Shown here one piece after another: positions 12,355-23,223 of a stretch of DNA of 64,000 bases (position 1 is its first letter; each line of letters begins with the position of its first letter). The DNA is taken from the NCBI GenBank assembly GCA_036768485.1, contig JAVLUZ010000142.1, positions 10,276,042 to 10,340,041 on the forward strand, in the 5' to 3' direction. Position numbers and translations under genes: made by a program. Below the pieces are notes generated by a model. That model was not told the origin of the DNA. It made no database searches and saw only the letters and a list, made by a program, of their open reading frames with translations. Origin of the DNA: Mermis nigrescens. Lineage: Eukaryota; Nematoda; Enoplea; Mermithida; Mermithidae.

Positions 12355-13054
12355 CCGAAGGAAAATCGTGCAATCAGATAGGGGAGCCGGATTTGTGGCC
12401 GCAACGTCTCAGGAGGTTTGCCAGCTCTTTGATGTCCGGCATATCACAACCACACCTTGAGCATTTCAACTGCATCCGTCGAACCATGTTTGCTACAACA
12501 ATTTAGCACGGAGAAAATGATTGGGATCAACGGCTCCCTGCGGTAACCTTCGCCTACATTATTGCCCGCCATGAGAGCACCGGATTTTCGTTCTTTTCCT
12601 GGTCTATGGACGACAAGCTAAGCTACCAGTCGAACAGGGTTTGGAAGCAGGAGCAGATGGCAACGAAGTACCACCTTCAGTGCCCACTATCCGCGAATTT
12701 CATGCCAACCTGAGAATTGCTCGACAGTTTGCTGCCAAAACAGTTCGACGGGCTCAAGAGCGTCAACGAGTCCAGTATGACCGCAGTAACTAGGTACGAG
12801 CCATAGTAAGACCTTCTAGAGCTAAACTGCTGGTTCTGTATAAAAATCCTCAGTTTAGCAGCAAATTTCAGAAACGTTGGTTGGGACCCTTTGAAAATCA
12901 GACTATTAGAGGGGTTAACGCTATTGCAAAAGAATTAAGGGGTGGTAGAAAGATTAAAATGGTTCATTTGGATCATTTACGACCTTTTCATGTTGAAAAA
13001 CGAAATGTTATTGATGATGGCTTTGAAGTGAGCGAAGGTAGTGTTGAGTACTGA
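12355..13054 (+). pseudogene. Ty3/Gypsy integrase remnant, copy A
   Basis: Decayed C-terminal half of a retrotransposon Pol. Seen across frames: an SDRGAGF block (second catalytic Asp), a broken region where the catalytic Glu block should be, an LV-RRQAKLPVE-like segment, then an open final stretch KRWLGPFE through KMVHLDHLRPF ending at TGA 13052-13054, which is the usual integrase C-terminal fold. Frameshifts, an upstream junction at 12355 and loss of the first Asp make it non-functional. It is nearly identical to copy B (48768-49440). Confidence 0.85.
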
Positions 13055-13740
13055 GACTCCACTGAGGAGAACATTATTGTATTCAATAGCTATAAAACAT
13101 ATTTAAATATTATTTGCCTAAATATTAAGGCTTAATTATACTACCCCAATAAACATATGTATATTAGCTGAATTTTATTAGTCCGTAATTACTAACATTG
13201 ATAATAGCATTTATTTATTTATTTATATACTTACTCGTATATATACATAGTAGAAGAGAGGCACTGATACATACATATATAACTTCAGAATAGCCCTATC
13301 TCTTTGAATTTGTACATTTATGCGTTAATATTTATTCATTTATTTTGATCAAACACTTTCGATATGACGTTCAATTACCATTTCGCCTAAATTCCCCCAA
13401 CGTAATACAATGTTGTAAAAAGGCAACTCCCAACCTTGATCAACGTAAAATGACTCCAAAAATAAAACTGCAACAATTTTCCTTGAAAAGTGTTGCAGTT
13501 TAAGACACGTTTACCCAATGCTGTAAAGTAGGTTATTTAAATTCAAATTTTGTTAGTATTTCATACTTCCTTGTCTTCTTACATTTTTCGTTTTGTTGAC
13601 TTCCTATTATTCAGGATGATTCAGTTGCATCTTTTTATTTAGCATTTGTTTTTTACTTATCCATTTATTTTATTTTTTATTTTTTCCTCATTTTCTCTCT
13701 TCTTTCTTGCTTCTTTCTCGTATTGATGACTTCTTACTAT
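13055..13740. other. AT-rich flank shared by copies A and B, with hairpin
   Basis: Collinear with 49441-50140, so part of the A/B duplication; it could be the retroelement 3' UTR or LTR, but I see no clear TG...CA boundaries. A hairpin of AAACTGCAACA and its complement lies at 13465-13501 (cleaner in copy B, 49859-49893: AAACTGCAACAATTT). Confidence 0.5.
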
Positions 13741-16301
13741 CATAGGCAGCGCGATAGCGCTACTTATAATATACTTGGCCATCCGTTTCTCTCATATGTT
13801 TATCACAGCGAGTGCGAAATTTTTGTCCCCCTCATAGCTATAACGGCACACATCTAGGAGGTGCGGTTTTCTTTAAAAAGTAGATAATAAAAAAACTTAA
13901 ATACGCCGTTTTTGTTTTTGTTTACACTCAATACCGAGCTAGGCGTGAGTGTGTAAAGTTTACATAAAAAATTCAAATGATCGGCGGAGGGCCAATTTTT
14001 TTGAAAATGTTTTCCCTGATTAGTAGGTTACGAATCTGGTCTTAAAATTTTTTACGCTCATTAGTTGTTGCACAGGAGTGTAAATTTGACGGTTTTTTTA
14101 CTGTTTTCATGGGCAAGAGCATATCTAACTCATTTTTCCATTCTATGCAGCCTGAAAGGTTACAAAAGGTAGACGGTTATAAAATCTAGGGAGCCTTTCT
14201 TATTTTTTTGATTTTTTTAAATTTAGAGGCGGTTTATTGTTAAGAGTCTGGAGCAAAAAAATATTTTTTCTGCCATATTCTCCACTTAGTAGACAGAACG
14301 TGGTAATTATCCATAAAATGTGCCTCGTTCTAAGTGCTACACGTCAAAATTTATTTTGTTTCTTTACAATCAATATTGCGTTATTAGTGCAGGTATAAAC
14401 TTTACACTGAAAAAATTTTTCCGCCCAGAGCGTCGTGGATGATGAATTTTTTTAAATGTTCTCCGTAAGGTCAGAATAACGAATCTGACCCTCAAAAATT
14501 TCTACAGCCAGTGTTTGTTGAGGTATGAAGAGGTGAACTTTGAATTATACATCAATTTTCAAATGCCGGTAGATAACTACGTATTGCATATTGTTTGATC
14601 AGATTTTTCTTATTTCAGAGGTTTTTGACTCGTCTTTAATAAATAATTATTGTTATTATCATAAATGCACTGTTCTAAAACTTCAGTAAAATGATATATA
14701 CTTTTCAATATAGTATAATCAAGCTGAAATCGACCGATATGTTGAGCTGGTGCATTGGCTTACGTGTCCGTTCTCGCATGCGTGTTTAAAAAAAAGAATA
14801 ATGGGTTCAAATTTTTCGAATAATGTCTTTTTCATTTTTTTGATCCTTTTGGCGAAACCAGGCACTTCATTTGAGTTATTCATCTATTTGGGTTCTGCAG
14901 ATGACACTTTTTGTTTTTTGAATTTCGCCTTAGTTCTCGAATGGGAGTGTGAAGAGTGCGAAAATCTGGGGGTGAAAAGACATATTTTGGTCGAATTTTC
15001 GACTTGTTTATGTCTGCCAACAACTCCGATTATGAGTTGCAAGAAATTTTTTCTGACAGAAATGTACATTTTTACACTCTAGTGGATGAGTAAAAAAACA
15101 GATTTTGTCCAAGATTTCTCTGCCAACTTTTTCGGTTATGAGTTGGGATGAATTAAATAAAATAGAAATAAAGTTACTTCTAAGAGCTACATGTCGAAGC
15201 AAGTAGTGTTCAAAAAAACGTAATATTAAGTTGTTTATGGAGTGTAAAGCTAGAAATCTGAGGTGTAAAATGAGCGAAAAAAGGTTTTTTCGTATTTTGA
15301 TTGGTAAATCATATCAAATATTTTGCGGAACATAAATTTGGCACATACAAACGTACTACAATCAAAGGGCTACCTACAAACTGGCCCGAACCGAATTTAT
15401 TTACACTTAATTGGTCGTTAGGTCCAGATTTTTAAAATTTACAATGTGGTGCACAGCGGAAGATACGTGTTTGTTCATGTTTTGTTCGCCACTTTCTCTG
15501 TTCAAAAGTCGGGCGAGGTCGAATAGGATAAAAATAAAGTACTTTCTAAGGGATACGCGTCACAGCGAATTGCGTTTGTTTACATCAATATTTAGTTTTT
15601 TCGGGATGTGTAGAGTCAAAAAATGGGGGAGTTAAACGTTTTCCTGTCTTGTTTTTCTCTGCCAAGTTCTGGCTTATGAGTCCAGACATAATCTCAAGTC
15701 TTAAAATGAAGCAGCAACCAAATTTGATACGCTAGTATGTTTGCACTCAACAGTGGTGTAGAGTGGTTTACATCTGATACTTATTTGTCGTCGGATCATT
15801 GTGGAGACTTAATTTTCTAATAAAGTTGATCGTAATATCAGAGTAATATCAGAATTACGAATTTGACTGAAATTTTCTTTACACTCTGTGGTTGTGTAAA
15901 GTTTGCACTGCATATTAACTTTAGTTCTAGAGCCTTAAGGAAAGTTAATTTTTTCAAAATGTTCTACGTAAAATCAGAATTGGGAATCTGACTGTAAGTT
16001 TTCTCTACACCTGGTAGTTGTGTAAAGTTTGCACTATTCATTTTGTTGTTAATATGTAGTTTATACTACAAATTTATTTTACTTCCAATCTGAGCATTAG
16101 TGTCCCTTACACTTGATATTTGCGTAAGGTTTGTGCTGAAACACTTTGATCTGTTTAAACAATGTAAGGTTGTCTTGTTTAAAAAGGACAATGCTGATGT
16201 TAAGAACAATATTGTTTTCCGCGTTCTTGGACTGCTATGGCATGTTACTGCATGTGTTTACTGACTGATGAACTCAAATCATGCTAATTAAAAGTGGGGT
16301 A
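13741..16301 (+). mobile_element. Non-coding hairpin-array element E, copy A
   Basis: Begins with a palindrome (ATAGG-AGCGCGATAGCGCTA) and continues 2.6 kb without a credible protein. Its hallmark is repeated inverted pairs TTTACAC ... GTGTAAA with loops of about 4-17 nt, often followed by another TTTACACT: for example 15877-15901 (CTTTACAC/GTGTAAAG) and 16105-16129 (CCTTAC/GTAAGG). It also shows degenerate internal tandem order (TATGAGTC..., AAATAAAGTgC-TTCTAAGGG..., GTTTACATCAATATTT...). Other copies: 50141-52783, 53590-56134 and reversed 31021-32912. Transposition mechanism unknown. Confidence 0.6.
14748..14811 (+). repeat. tRNA-like segment inside element E
   Basis: A-box-like TGGTGCATTGG at 14748-14758 and B-box-like GGTTCAAAT at 14803-14811, with the same pair in copy B (TGGTGCAGTGG 51162-51172, GGGTTCAAATC 51216-51226), which is the better match. 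It may be a SINE head or pol III promoter captured by element E. No cloverleaf is complete. Confidence 0.45.
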
Positions 16302-16907
16302 CTAGCAAAGCAAAATGCTCCGATGGAACAAAAAAGATGAATTTACTTGGAATTGTGGATTATTAAGGATGTAAAAAGGAGGGACTAGGAAAAAGCTACC
16401 TAAAGTCGCAAAATCTGATAAAAATCACACTTCCTCTAAGCAACGCTAAAAATCGGAATATCTTCTGCGGCCAACAGATAAAAAAATTCAACCATAAAAA
16501 TGATTGAAAAAGCAGCACGTTAGCTATGCAGCAGCTATGGGAAATGATGAGTAAACTAACAATCTTTCTAAGCCAATTGAATGAAATACCAAACATTGAT
16601 GCTTCCAAGACAATCGAAGAAATGGTTGGTTTAAAACAGCAGGAAACGCGTAAGTTGACTTGAAACAGACTAAATCAAGGTACACTAGCATGCACTGCAC
16701 GTAACGGTTATGTGCACCAATCAATCGGCCCCTGCTTTGCTTGCTATAATGCTCATAACAAAATAAAATAACTTTTAATACAATACCACTTAGTTTTCTA
16801 TCAATCAGGATACGAAGCTAGTCAGCGTTGCTACTCGCTAGCAATTTAAAAAAGTAAACATCATAGATTTCGTTTATACACTCTTATCTGAAACTTTGAA
16901 AATTATT
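16302..16907 (+). mobile_element. TA-flanked MITE M (CTAGCAAAG ends), right end lost
   Basis: Starts CTAGCAAAG directly after TA and matches the complete copies at 52784-53588 and 56135-56951 until 16907, where Helitron sequence takes over. It sits at the same site of element E (after AATTAAAAGTGGGGTA) in all + copies, so it was present before E was duplicated. Confidence 0.65.
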
Positions 16908-17406
16908 CAGGATCGGACCTAATATAGCCTACATCATGCTACAAGCTGGGCAATGCTATAAGGTACAATGATGTGATACCCTGTCTGTGCCATAGCATGC
17001 AGTGATGTAAGATAGGAGAAACCCTCTGCTATAACATATGAGTGATATAAGATATCATGTGATGTATGACACCCTTTGCTACAACAAACAAAAAATTTTT
17101 AAACTTAAAAATATGGTTTGACCAAAAAATTTTTCCAAGACATCCCAAAACATCAAAAACATGATTTTGGCTGAAGAATTTTCAAAACCATTCTCTAACG
17201 TCAAAAAAGTTGATTCGATCAAAAAAATGGTTGACAAAAAATATTATAAAAATCCAAAAAATAAAATATGGTTTTAACCAACAATTTTTTAGAAATATCC
17301 CAAAAACCTCAAAAGTCCCGAAAAATAAAAAATACTAGAGACACCTCAGCTCCATATAGCTATCAGGCCTGAGTTCAGCCCGGGCAACGCGTGGCAGCTC
17401 AGCTAG
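16908..17406 (+). mobile_element. Non-autonomous Helitron, 3' portion
   Basis: Contains the family blocks GATCGGACCTAATATAGCC, TGCTACAAGCTGGGCAATGC and CAAAAATATGGTTTGACC, and ends CGGGCAACGCGTGGCAGCTC-AGCTAG. The 5' end is missing. The next 160 bp are also shared with the right flank of the Helitron ending at 62147. Confidence 0.7.
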
Positions 17407-17567
17407 TATAGGTATATATACAATCTTGATGCCATGAAGGTCTCGTTTTTGGCGTTGCAACTGGTGCATTTATCAATCTGCATCTTCGTAGCAAGATGTT
17501 CCCAGCGCTCTATTTATGCCTCATGATCAGACTACTGTATTTGATCTGCGCCAGAAACAAGCTTAGC
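17407..17567. repeat. Duplicated Helitron flank (second copy 62148-62310)
   Basis: Matches 62148-62310 closely (TATACAATCTTGATG-CATGAAGG ... AACAAGCTTAGC). Because it lies outside the Helitron terminus in both places, the two Helitron copies share one ancestral insertion and were duplicated with their flank. Confidence 0.6.
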
Positions 17568-17921
17568 GTCATGATGAACGATGAATGATGAAAGTTTATT
17601 GCGACAGAGGTGGAATTAAAACAATACAAATTTGGTCAAATTAAGAAAAGAAAGAATCATACACTGAAATGTCGTCAATGCAATGAAATATATTATCAAA
17701 AACCTGCGCAAGGACTATAAAGGCGGTTTGCACTTACTTATAGTCAAAGGTAAAACTAATTTTCTCTAAACGACTGCTGACGGAGGGAAAGTTCGGGGCG
17801 TTTACAACTTCTTCTGGCAAATTATTATTCCAAAGAGGAGGGAGTCTATTTGCAAAACAATACATTTTCAAATTTAAGCGAGATTTAGGTATTTTTAGCT
17901 TTACCGAGTTAACTGATCGAG
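17568..17921 (-). pseudogene. LINE (CR1/jockey-like) 3' end fragment
   Basis: On the minus strand the last residues of a LINE reverse transcriptase are visible: K-MYCFANRLPPLWNN-LPEEVV followed by NAPNFPSVSSRLEKI, the usual end of CR1/jockey-type ORF2. The 3' tail follows with AATAAA (near 17593-17598) and a microsatellite-like TCATCATTCATCGTTCATCA at 17568-17590. The 5' part is replaced at about 17922 by another repeat. Confidence 0.75.
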
Positions 17922-18170
17922 GGAGTTTTTGAAGAATATGGTGTGGACCGATTTTGCGCCATTCCGGCAGAACTGCCATACAATTCCGCAAAAACGATAC
18001 TTTGTGTCACTAAAAGACGCGGAAAAAAATAGTAAACCAAATCCATACAAAACTTACAGAGTTACGGTACTTCAAACACCGTTTTTCTTTTTCCACTTTT
18101 TGGTCTATTTGTCAACCAAAGTTTTGGGAAATGGAAAAAATTTGTGGGCTTGGTTGGCATTTGTGGAAAA
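17922..18170. repeat. Dispersed repeat R1, first copy
   Basis: 17922-18085 matches 18724-18876 (TTTGAAGAATATGGTGTG-ACCGATTTTGCGCCATT ... TACAGAGTTACG-TACTTCAAACA). Between them lies the tandem array at 18171. The open frame here is incidental. Confidence 0.65.
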
Positions 18171-18640
18171 TTTTTGTAATGTTAAAAATGCGTTTTAGAG
18201 AGTTAAAACTTCGAAAATTTTTCGGCGCTTCGCGCCGAATTGATTTAATTCTTACTTATTAGTAATATTTAAGCCGCACCGCGTCAATTGCAGCATTTTT
18301 ATCGACAATTTGATCTAGAACTTTACTACGATTGAAAATCCTCTGCACGGATTCGGTTAGTTTTTGTAATGCAAAAATGCGCTTTAGAGAGGTGAAACTA
18401 CAAAAAATTTTTGGCGCTTCGCGCTGAATTGATTTAATTCTTACTTGTTATGTTTAAGCCGCGCGGCGCCAATTGCAGCATTTTTATCAACAATCTGGTC
18501 CTAGAACTCCACTACGATTGAAAATCTTTACCTCCTGTACAGTTTTTGTAATGCAAAAATGATTTAGAGAGCTAAAATCTCGAAATTTGCTGGCGCTTCG
18601 CGCCATTTGATAAATTATACTTTTAATTGTCAAAAGCGAC
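18171..18640. repeat. Tandem repeat, about 185 bp x 2.5, each with a GCTTCGC hairpin
   Basis: Units start at about 18171, 18361 and 18543 with TTTTTGTAATGCAAAAATGCG, then the GGCGC-TTC-GCGCC hairpin (18221-18239 in unit 1, TTCGGCGC/GCGCCGAA), then AATTGCAGCATTTTTATC and GGTC-TAGAACT. A related single unit occurs inverted at 36766-36905 and a degenerate one at 37850-38020. Confidence 0.7.
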
Positions 18641-18868
18641 TTCAGAATTGGCTAAAATGCTTTATTGAAGGGAGGAAATTCAAGTTTCAGCATAAATAAC
18701 GTATACTGATTGTGATATTTCGGAGTTTTTGAAGAATATGGTGTGAACCGATTTTGCGCCATTACGGCAGAACTGCCATACAATTGCGCAAAAACGATAC
18801 TTTGTGTCACTAAAAGACGCGGAAAAAAATAATAAGTCAAATTCATACAAAACTCACAGAGTTACGAT

Positions 18869-19312
18869 ACTTCAAACATACTTCGACATTAACCATTTTG
18901 AGGCACTTTAAGGAATTTTAGCAGTTTATCAAAGGTTTCCAATTTTTACTAATTAATATTTTCCTGCCATTTTCAAAGGTCGCAGATTACAAAAAATTAA
19001 GTTATACTGCGTGGAAATCAAGATTAAAGAAAAATCCGTAAAACAAAAGTTATTTTTTCGTAATCAGCGGCCCTGAAAATGTCAAATTCATATGTTTTCA
19101 GCCCACATTCGGAACATTTTTTGTAAACTGTAAAATACCTCACTTTAATGTAGCTATATCCTGAGTAATTCTATCTTCACCAATATTGGTCCGTTTTTCA
19201 TAAAATTTTTTTCCGCACTTTCTTTATGCATGTCCTCCTCATTTCAATCAATATCGTTCCTTTCCACGTACATCTGCAAGTTTTCCGTTCACACCATATA
19301 GTAAAGTTTAGC
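18869..19312. repeat. Repeat R2, uninterrupted copy
   Basis: Matches 19544-20426 (CTTCGACATT-ACCATTTTGAG ... CATATAGTAAAGTT) and partly 24553-24700. It lacks the 436 bp segment found in the second copy, so it serves as an empty-site reference. 19313-19543 between the copies holds nothing I recognise. Confidence 0.7.
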
Positions 19313-19543
19313 CGATATTTCTTGTAGAGCGCGAAATTTTTATTCAAAAAGTGCATCAAACACCGCTATTGCATGTGTACATAAAATTTTCTACTTAAAA
19401 AACACTGATTCTTCAACACAGGCGCTCTATTCCCAACGTTTTTAGACCTCCGAAAAAACGTGGAAAAAGGTCGGAAAAAGTGGAAAAAAATTTTGGGTTT
19501 GGTCTATAATGTCAACCAAATCGCTGGGAATAAAAAAAACGGT

Positions 19544-20426
19544 GACTTCAAACATCATACTTCGACATTCACCATTTTGAGCCACTTTAAGGAATTTTAG
19601 CTGTTTATCAAAGGTTTCCAATTTTTACTAATTAATATTTTCCTGCCATTTTCAAGGTCGCAGATTACAAAAAATTAAGTTATACTGCGTGGAAACCAAG
19701 ATTAAAGAAAATTTTTTGTAAATTTTTGCCCAAATTTTCAAGAAATTTTTTTTTAATTTCACTATTTTTAGCATTGTTTACATCCAGTTAAAGATTTCTA
19801 CTTAAATACGATTCAAACAGCATTTTTGGACTATCTTAAAGTTCCAACCATTTGAAGATTCAAACAGTGGAATGCAGAATAACAAATACCCAACTTAGGT
19901 CGACCTAAGCATCTATACATCGACCTGAGCATCTATACATCGACCTAAGCATCTATACGTTGACCTAAGCATCTATACCTCGACCTAAGCAGGAGCGACC
20001 TCGACCTAAGCAGCCGAAAACACCTCAGATGAACTAAGCCTAAGCCTTAGCGTCATTTAAGCAGAAACTTGAATTTTCACATTATCTAGACAGAAAGAAC
20101 ATGCAAAAAATTATTTTTTCAAATTTAAAAATTTTCAAACAAAATTTTTCCGTAAAATAAAAGTTATTTTTTCGTAATCAGCAACCTTGAAAATGTCAGA
20201 TACATATGTTTTCAGCCCAAATTCGGAACATTTTTGGTAAACTGTAAAATATCTCACTTTAATGTAGCTATATCCTGAGTAACTCTATCTTCACCAATAT
20301 TTTTCCGTTTTTCATAAAATTTTTCCCGCACTTTCTTAATGCATGTCATCCTCATTTCAATCGATATCGTTCCTTTCCACGTACATCTGCAAGTTTTCCG
20401 TTCACAGCATATAGTAAAGTTCAGCC
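19544..20426. repeat. Repeat R2, interrupted copy
   Basis: Same order as 18869-19312 but split at about 19712/20149 by an AT-rich insertion. The flanking halves rejoin at TCCGTAAAA-AAAAGTTATTT. Non-coding. Confidence 0.7.
19713..20148. mobile_element. AT-rich insertion carrying a 20 bp minisatellite
   Basis: A 436 bp segment absent from the sister repeat. The ends are A/T-rich and loosely inverted (AAAATTTTTTGTAAATTTTT / AAATTTTCAAACAAAATTTT). Inside, 19898-20000 is a tandem repeat of CGACCTAAGCATCTATACAT (about 5 units), followed by CAGCCGAAAACACCTCAGAT. Other copies: 29028-29360 and reversed 62905-63065. Probably a MITE. Confidence 0.6.
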
Positions 20427-20502
20427 CACAATCTTAATTACAAAAAAAGTTTAAAATAAAATTTTATTCAAACAGTGATACTCAAACAAATGTTTTTTAT
20501 AT

Positions 20503-20700
20503 TCATTTTTCACCATCCAAATCAATCTTTTCATAATCATAATCGCCTTCAGCTGAATTTCCATGTTGATTGGTACTAGTCTTGTTAAAGACTAATTTTC
20601 GGACGGTTTCTGGTGCCAGCTGGTTTCGTAATTTTGAATGGATAAACCCAAATGTCGAAAAATTGCGTTCGAAGCGGCAGTTGAAACGGCCAATGAGAAC
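20503..20700 (-). pseudogene. hAT transposase C-terminal fragment (dimerisation domain)
   Basis: 66 in-frame codons ending at TGA (20503-20505): RFERNFSTFGFIHSKLRNQL then APETVRKLVFNKTSTN, followed by an acidic tail GDYDYEKIDLDGEK. This is the C-terminal hAT dimerisation domain (ER-FS ... HSKLRN-L ... V-KLVF-KTN), which holds the transposase oligomer together. Only the tail of the gene is left; the upstream part is replaced by a LINE fragment at 20705. Confidence 0.8.
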
Positions 20701-20704
20701 ACCT

Positions 20705-21190
20705 GGTACAGCGAAAATTTACTAAAAGGTTAATTGGATATATAGGACTTTCTGATGATGAAAGGTTAGAAGCCTCAAATTTCGGGAGGCTTGAACTCCG
20801 TAGAATTTATTTTGATTTAATTGTTACGTATAATATTATTCACAATAATCTCTTGCCTTCTGAAGATTTTTATAAGTTTTATGGTCATTCGCGTACTAGA
20901 AATGCATTTACAAATCAGATCTATTTAGAAGAATTTCGACTTGATTGTAAAAGTATTGTTTTGCTACTAGATCAGCTACAATTTGGAACGATCTCTTACA
21001 ATATATTCGAAGTTCTCCAAATGTTGAGACATTTAAGAGAAATTTGAAGAAGGTTGATTTTGGGAATTTTTCGATGGGGCACACGTGAGCGCACTATATT
21101 TTGCCTGTGTGTCCAGGACATTTCGCATTTTACTCTAGGCTATTTTATTTTCCTTGCGACTCTGTTTTACCTTGTATATGAAAAATGTAA
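20705..21190 (+). pseudogene. LINE fragment, second copy of the RT at 22324, 5' truncated
   Basis: Matches 22921-23400. Encodes VQRKFTKRLIGYIGLSDDER ... LPSEDFYKFYGHSRTR and then breaks by frameshift near the WND motif. The 3' UTR (TTTCGATGGGGCACACGTGA) matches as well. Typical 5'-truncated LINE insertion. Confidence 0.8.
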
Positions 21191-21284
21191 CTTGCGGTTA
21201 AAAAACCCAAAAACCCAAAATTTCGAAATTTTTTGCACTAAAAAAACGCAAAAAACCCAAAAAGCCCAGCCCTTGCCAGCCCTG
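21191..21284 (-). mobile_element. hAT terminal fragment
   Basis: Read on the minus strand it begins CAGGGCTGGCAAGGGCTGGG and continues with GGGTTTTTTGCG and GGGTTTTTGGG, a hAT-type terminus of the family whose interior lies at 23958-24545. Only this end is present, abutting the minus-strand LINE. Confidence 0.55.
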
Positions 21285-21625
21285 GTGATGCCATTACACA
21301 CCGTGAACAACTCGTTAAAATCGATGTCTATAAGACCATGGTGAATTATATAAGCCATCGATAGATCATGACGGACTCGATGTAAGTGAAATGAGTCTAA
21401 TTTGAGAAAATATAATCGTTCACTATAGCTCAAGTCGGGAAAATTTAAGACCCTTCTAGTAAAGTATCTTTGAACTCTCTCAATATTTTTCTCATCTTGC
21501 TTTTTGTGTGGTGACCAAATAACCGTGCAATATTCTAGTAAAGGTCGGATATACGTTTTAAAAGCCATAACTCGCAGTTCAGCATCTTTAGCCTTAAATG
21601 CTCGAAAAATCAATGACATCCAAAG
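21285..21625 (-). pseudogene. LINE reverse transcriptase, C-terminal half, interrupted by insertion
   Basis: Encodes MSLIFRAFKAKDAELRVMAF then TYIRPLLEYCTVIWSPH and ERVQRYFTRRVL, typical of the RT thumb/connection region of CR1/jockey-like LINEs. It differs from the RT at 22324, so it is a second family. Its upstream half is on the other side of a 2.1 kb insertion, at 23757-23953. Confidence 0.8.
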
Positions 21626-21644
21626 GCTAAAGTTTCTAATATGA

Positions 21645-21893
21645 TTTTGTCTCCGATTCTCCTAAAAATAATTTTTTCTGATAGATTCGAGGCCGCTGAG
21701 TCCAGAAAAAAAGCGTTTAGGGAGCTGACGAACATTTGTGGAGATAGAGCCCTTCGAACTTACAAAAAACGTGATTATTTCAATGTTCTTATGGCTCTAT
21801 CTCCACAAATATTCGTCAGCCGCCTAAACGCTTTTTTCTGGACTCAGCGTACTCGAATCTATCAAAAAAAATTATTTTAGGAGAATCGGTGAC
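21645..21893. repeat. Foldback arm, left
   Basis: Self-complementary about a centre near 21770: GATTCGAG-CCGCTGAGTCCAG and AAAGCGTTTAGG-GCTGACGAA recur inverted as CCTAAACGC and CTGGACTCAGCG. The opposite-orientation copy is 23486-23735. Confidence 0.8.
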
Positions 21894-22136
21894 AAAAAAT
21901 TTTTTTGAAAAAAAAATTATGCAAAAGCCTCCATTTTTAACATATCTACATTGAAGTTCTAAGGTTAAAAAAGCGTAAAAACACTGTTTTTGGGAAAATT
22001 GAGAAAAAACCTTATTAGATAAAATTTGGTGATTAGATCAATGCCAGCTAAGTTTTTGGCAAATAGGTACTTGCCCACAACTCACCAGCTTGCTTATATA
22101 AACATCTTGGGCTTAGGCTTAGAAAGTGTATTCACA

Positions 22137-22215
22137 TTGGTGCCAGCTGATGGCCTAAGCCTGAGACAATTGGGGCAAAAATTGTGCCTTAGGCTTAGAC
22201 CATCAGCTGGCACCA
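22137..22215. repeat. Hairpin, 28 bp arms
   Basis: TTGGTGCCAGCTGATGG-CTAAGCC pairs with GGCTTAGACCATCAGCTGGCACCAA over about 28 positions with two mismatches; the loop contains a smaller CAATT/AATTG pair. It lies upstream of the RT. Confidence 0.75.
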
Positions 22216-22281
22216 ATTTGATATGCACGGCAAGTTCAAAATGATAACCGTGATGAATCGATTACACCCTGCTTCGGCTTT

Positions 22282-22318
22282 TTTAACGTCAGAACTGAAA
22301 TGTTGTTCTGACGTTAAA
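22282..22318. repeat. Perfect 14 bp hairpin
   Basis: TTTAACGTCAGAAC, 9-nt loop, GTTCTGACGTTAAA. It ends six bases before the ATG of the RT reading frame. Confidence 0.85.
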
Positions 22319-22323
22319 TTAAA

Positions 22324-23223
22324 ATGGTTAACTTCTTTCATGATAAAAATCGTACACAAAAGGTCAAAATTTTCGGCGCTCTTTCTGATAGAAAACCAGT
22401 TATTAGTGGCGTACCTCAAAGTAGCGTTTTAGGACCCTCTTTGTTTCTGTTGTTTGTAAACGATTTTGTTCAATCTGTTGAGCATAGTGAAGTCTATTTC
22501 TTTGCTGATGATTTGAAGCTCTTTAATTTTTCTCAAAATTATACTTTGTTGCAAAAAGATTTAGATAAGCTGGTTTCCTGGTCGGAAGAAAATCAGTTAA
22601 GCATATCTCTCCCTAAATGTTCTGTGTTATATCTAGGGTACGCTAATCCTAAAGTTATATATCGTATAAACCATTTTTTGTTATCTGACGCAGGTTTCTC
22701 AATTCGAGATTTAGGTATTTCCTTAACAACAAACTTATCATCTAGTTGTCATTGTACTAATATATCAGCAAAGGCTTTGAAAATGAGTGCTTTGATTTTC
22801 AAATCTTTTGAATCACATGATCCTAAAATGTTGGTTCTTGCTTTCAAGAATTATATTCGGCCTTTAGTAGAGTATGCTCCTACTGTTTGCAGCCCCTATT
22901 TGCTTTCTGATATCAACAGGCTTGAACGGGTACAGCGAAAATTTACTAAAAGGTTAATTGGATATATGGGACTTTCTTATGATGAAAGGTTAAAAGCCTT
23001 AAATTTAGAGAGGCTTGGACTCCGTAGAATTTATTTTGATTTAATTGTTACGTATAATATTAGTCACAATAATCTCTTGCCTTCTGAAGATTTTTATGAG
23101 TTTTATGGTCATTCGCGTACTAGAAGTGCATTTGCAAATCAGATCTATTTAGAAAAATTTCGACTTGATTGTAAGAAGTATTGTTTTGCTACTAGATCAG
23201 CTAGAATTTGGAACGATCTCTAA
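22324..23223 (+). pseudogene. LINE (CR1/jockey-like) reverse transcriptase, C-terminal half
   Basis: 299 codons. From about residue 15 it is a non-LTR retrotransposon RT from palm to thumb: GVPQSSVLGPSLFLLF (motif 4, with the usual Gly after PQ replaced by Ser), the catalytic YFFADDLKLF, LPKCSVLYLG, then NYIRPLVEYAP and INRLERVQRKFTKRL. It stops at WNDL*, just short of the family's LPEEV end. No endonuclease or upstream RT motifs are present, so it cannot copy itself. Its 3' UTR follows, with AATAAA (23403-23408) and a TATTAG microsatellite tail (23409-23424). The ATG at 22324 is probably accidental. Confidence 0.88.

Noticed and set aside
16396..16724. Minus-strand frames inside MITE M
   Set aside because: Not conserved in frame between the three M copies; F/S/L-rich as expected by chance.
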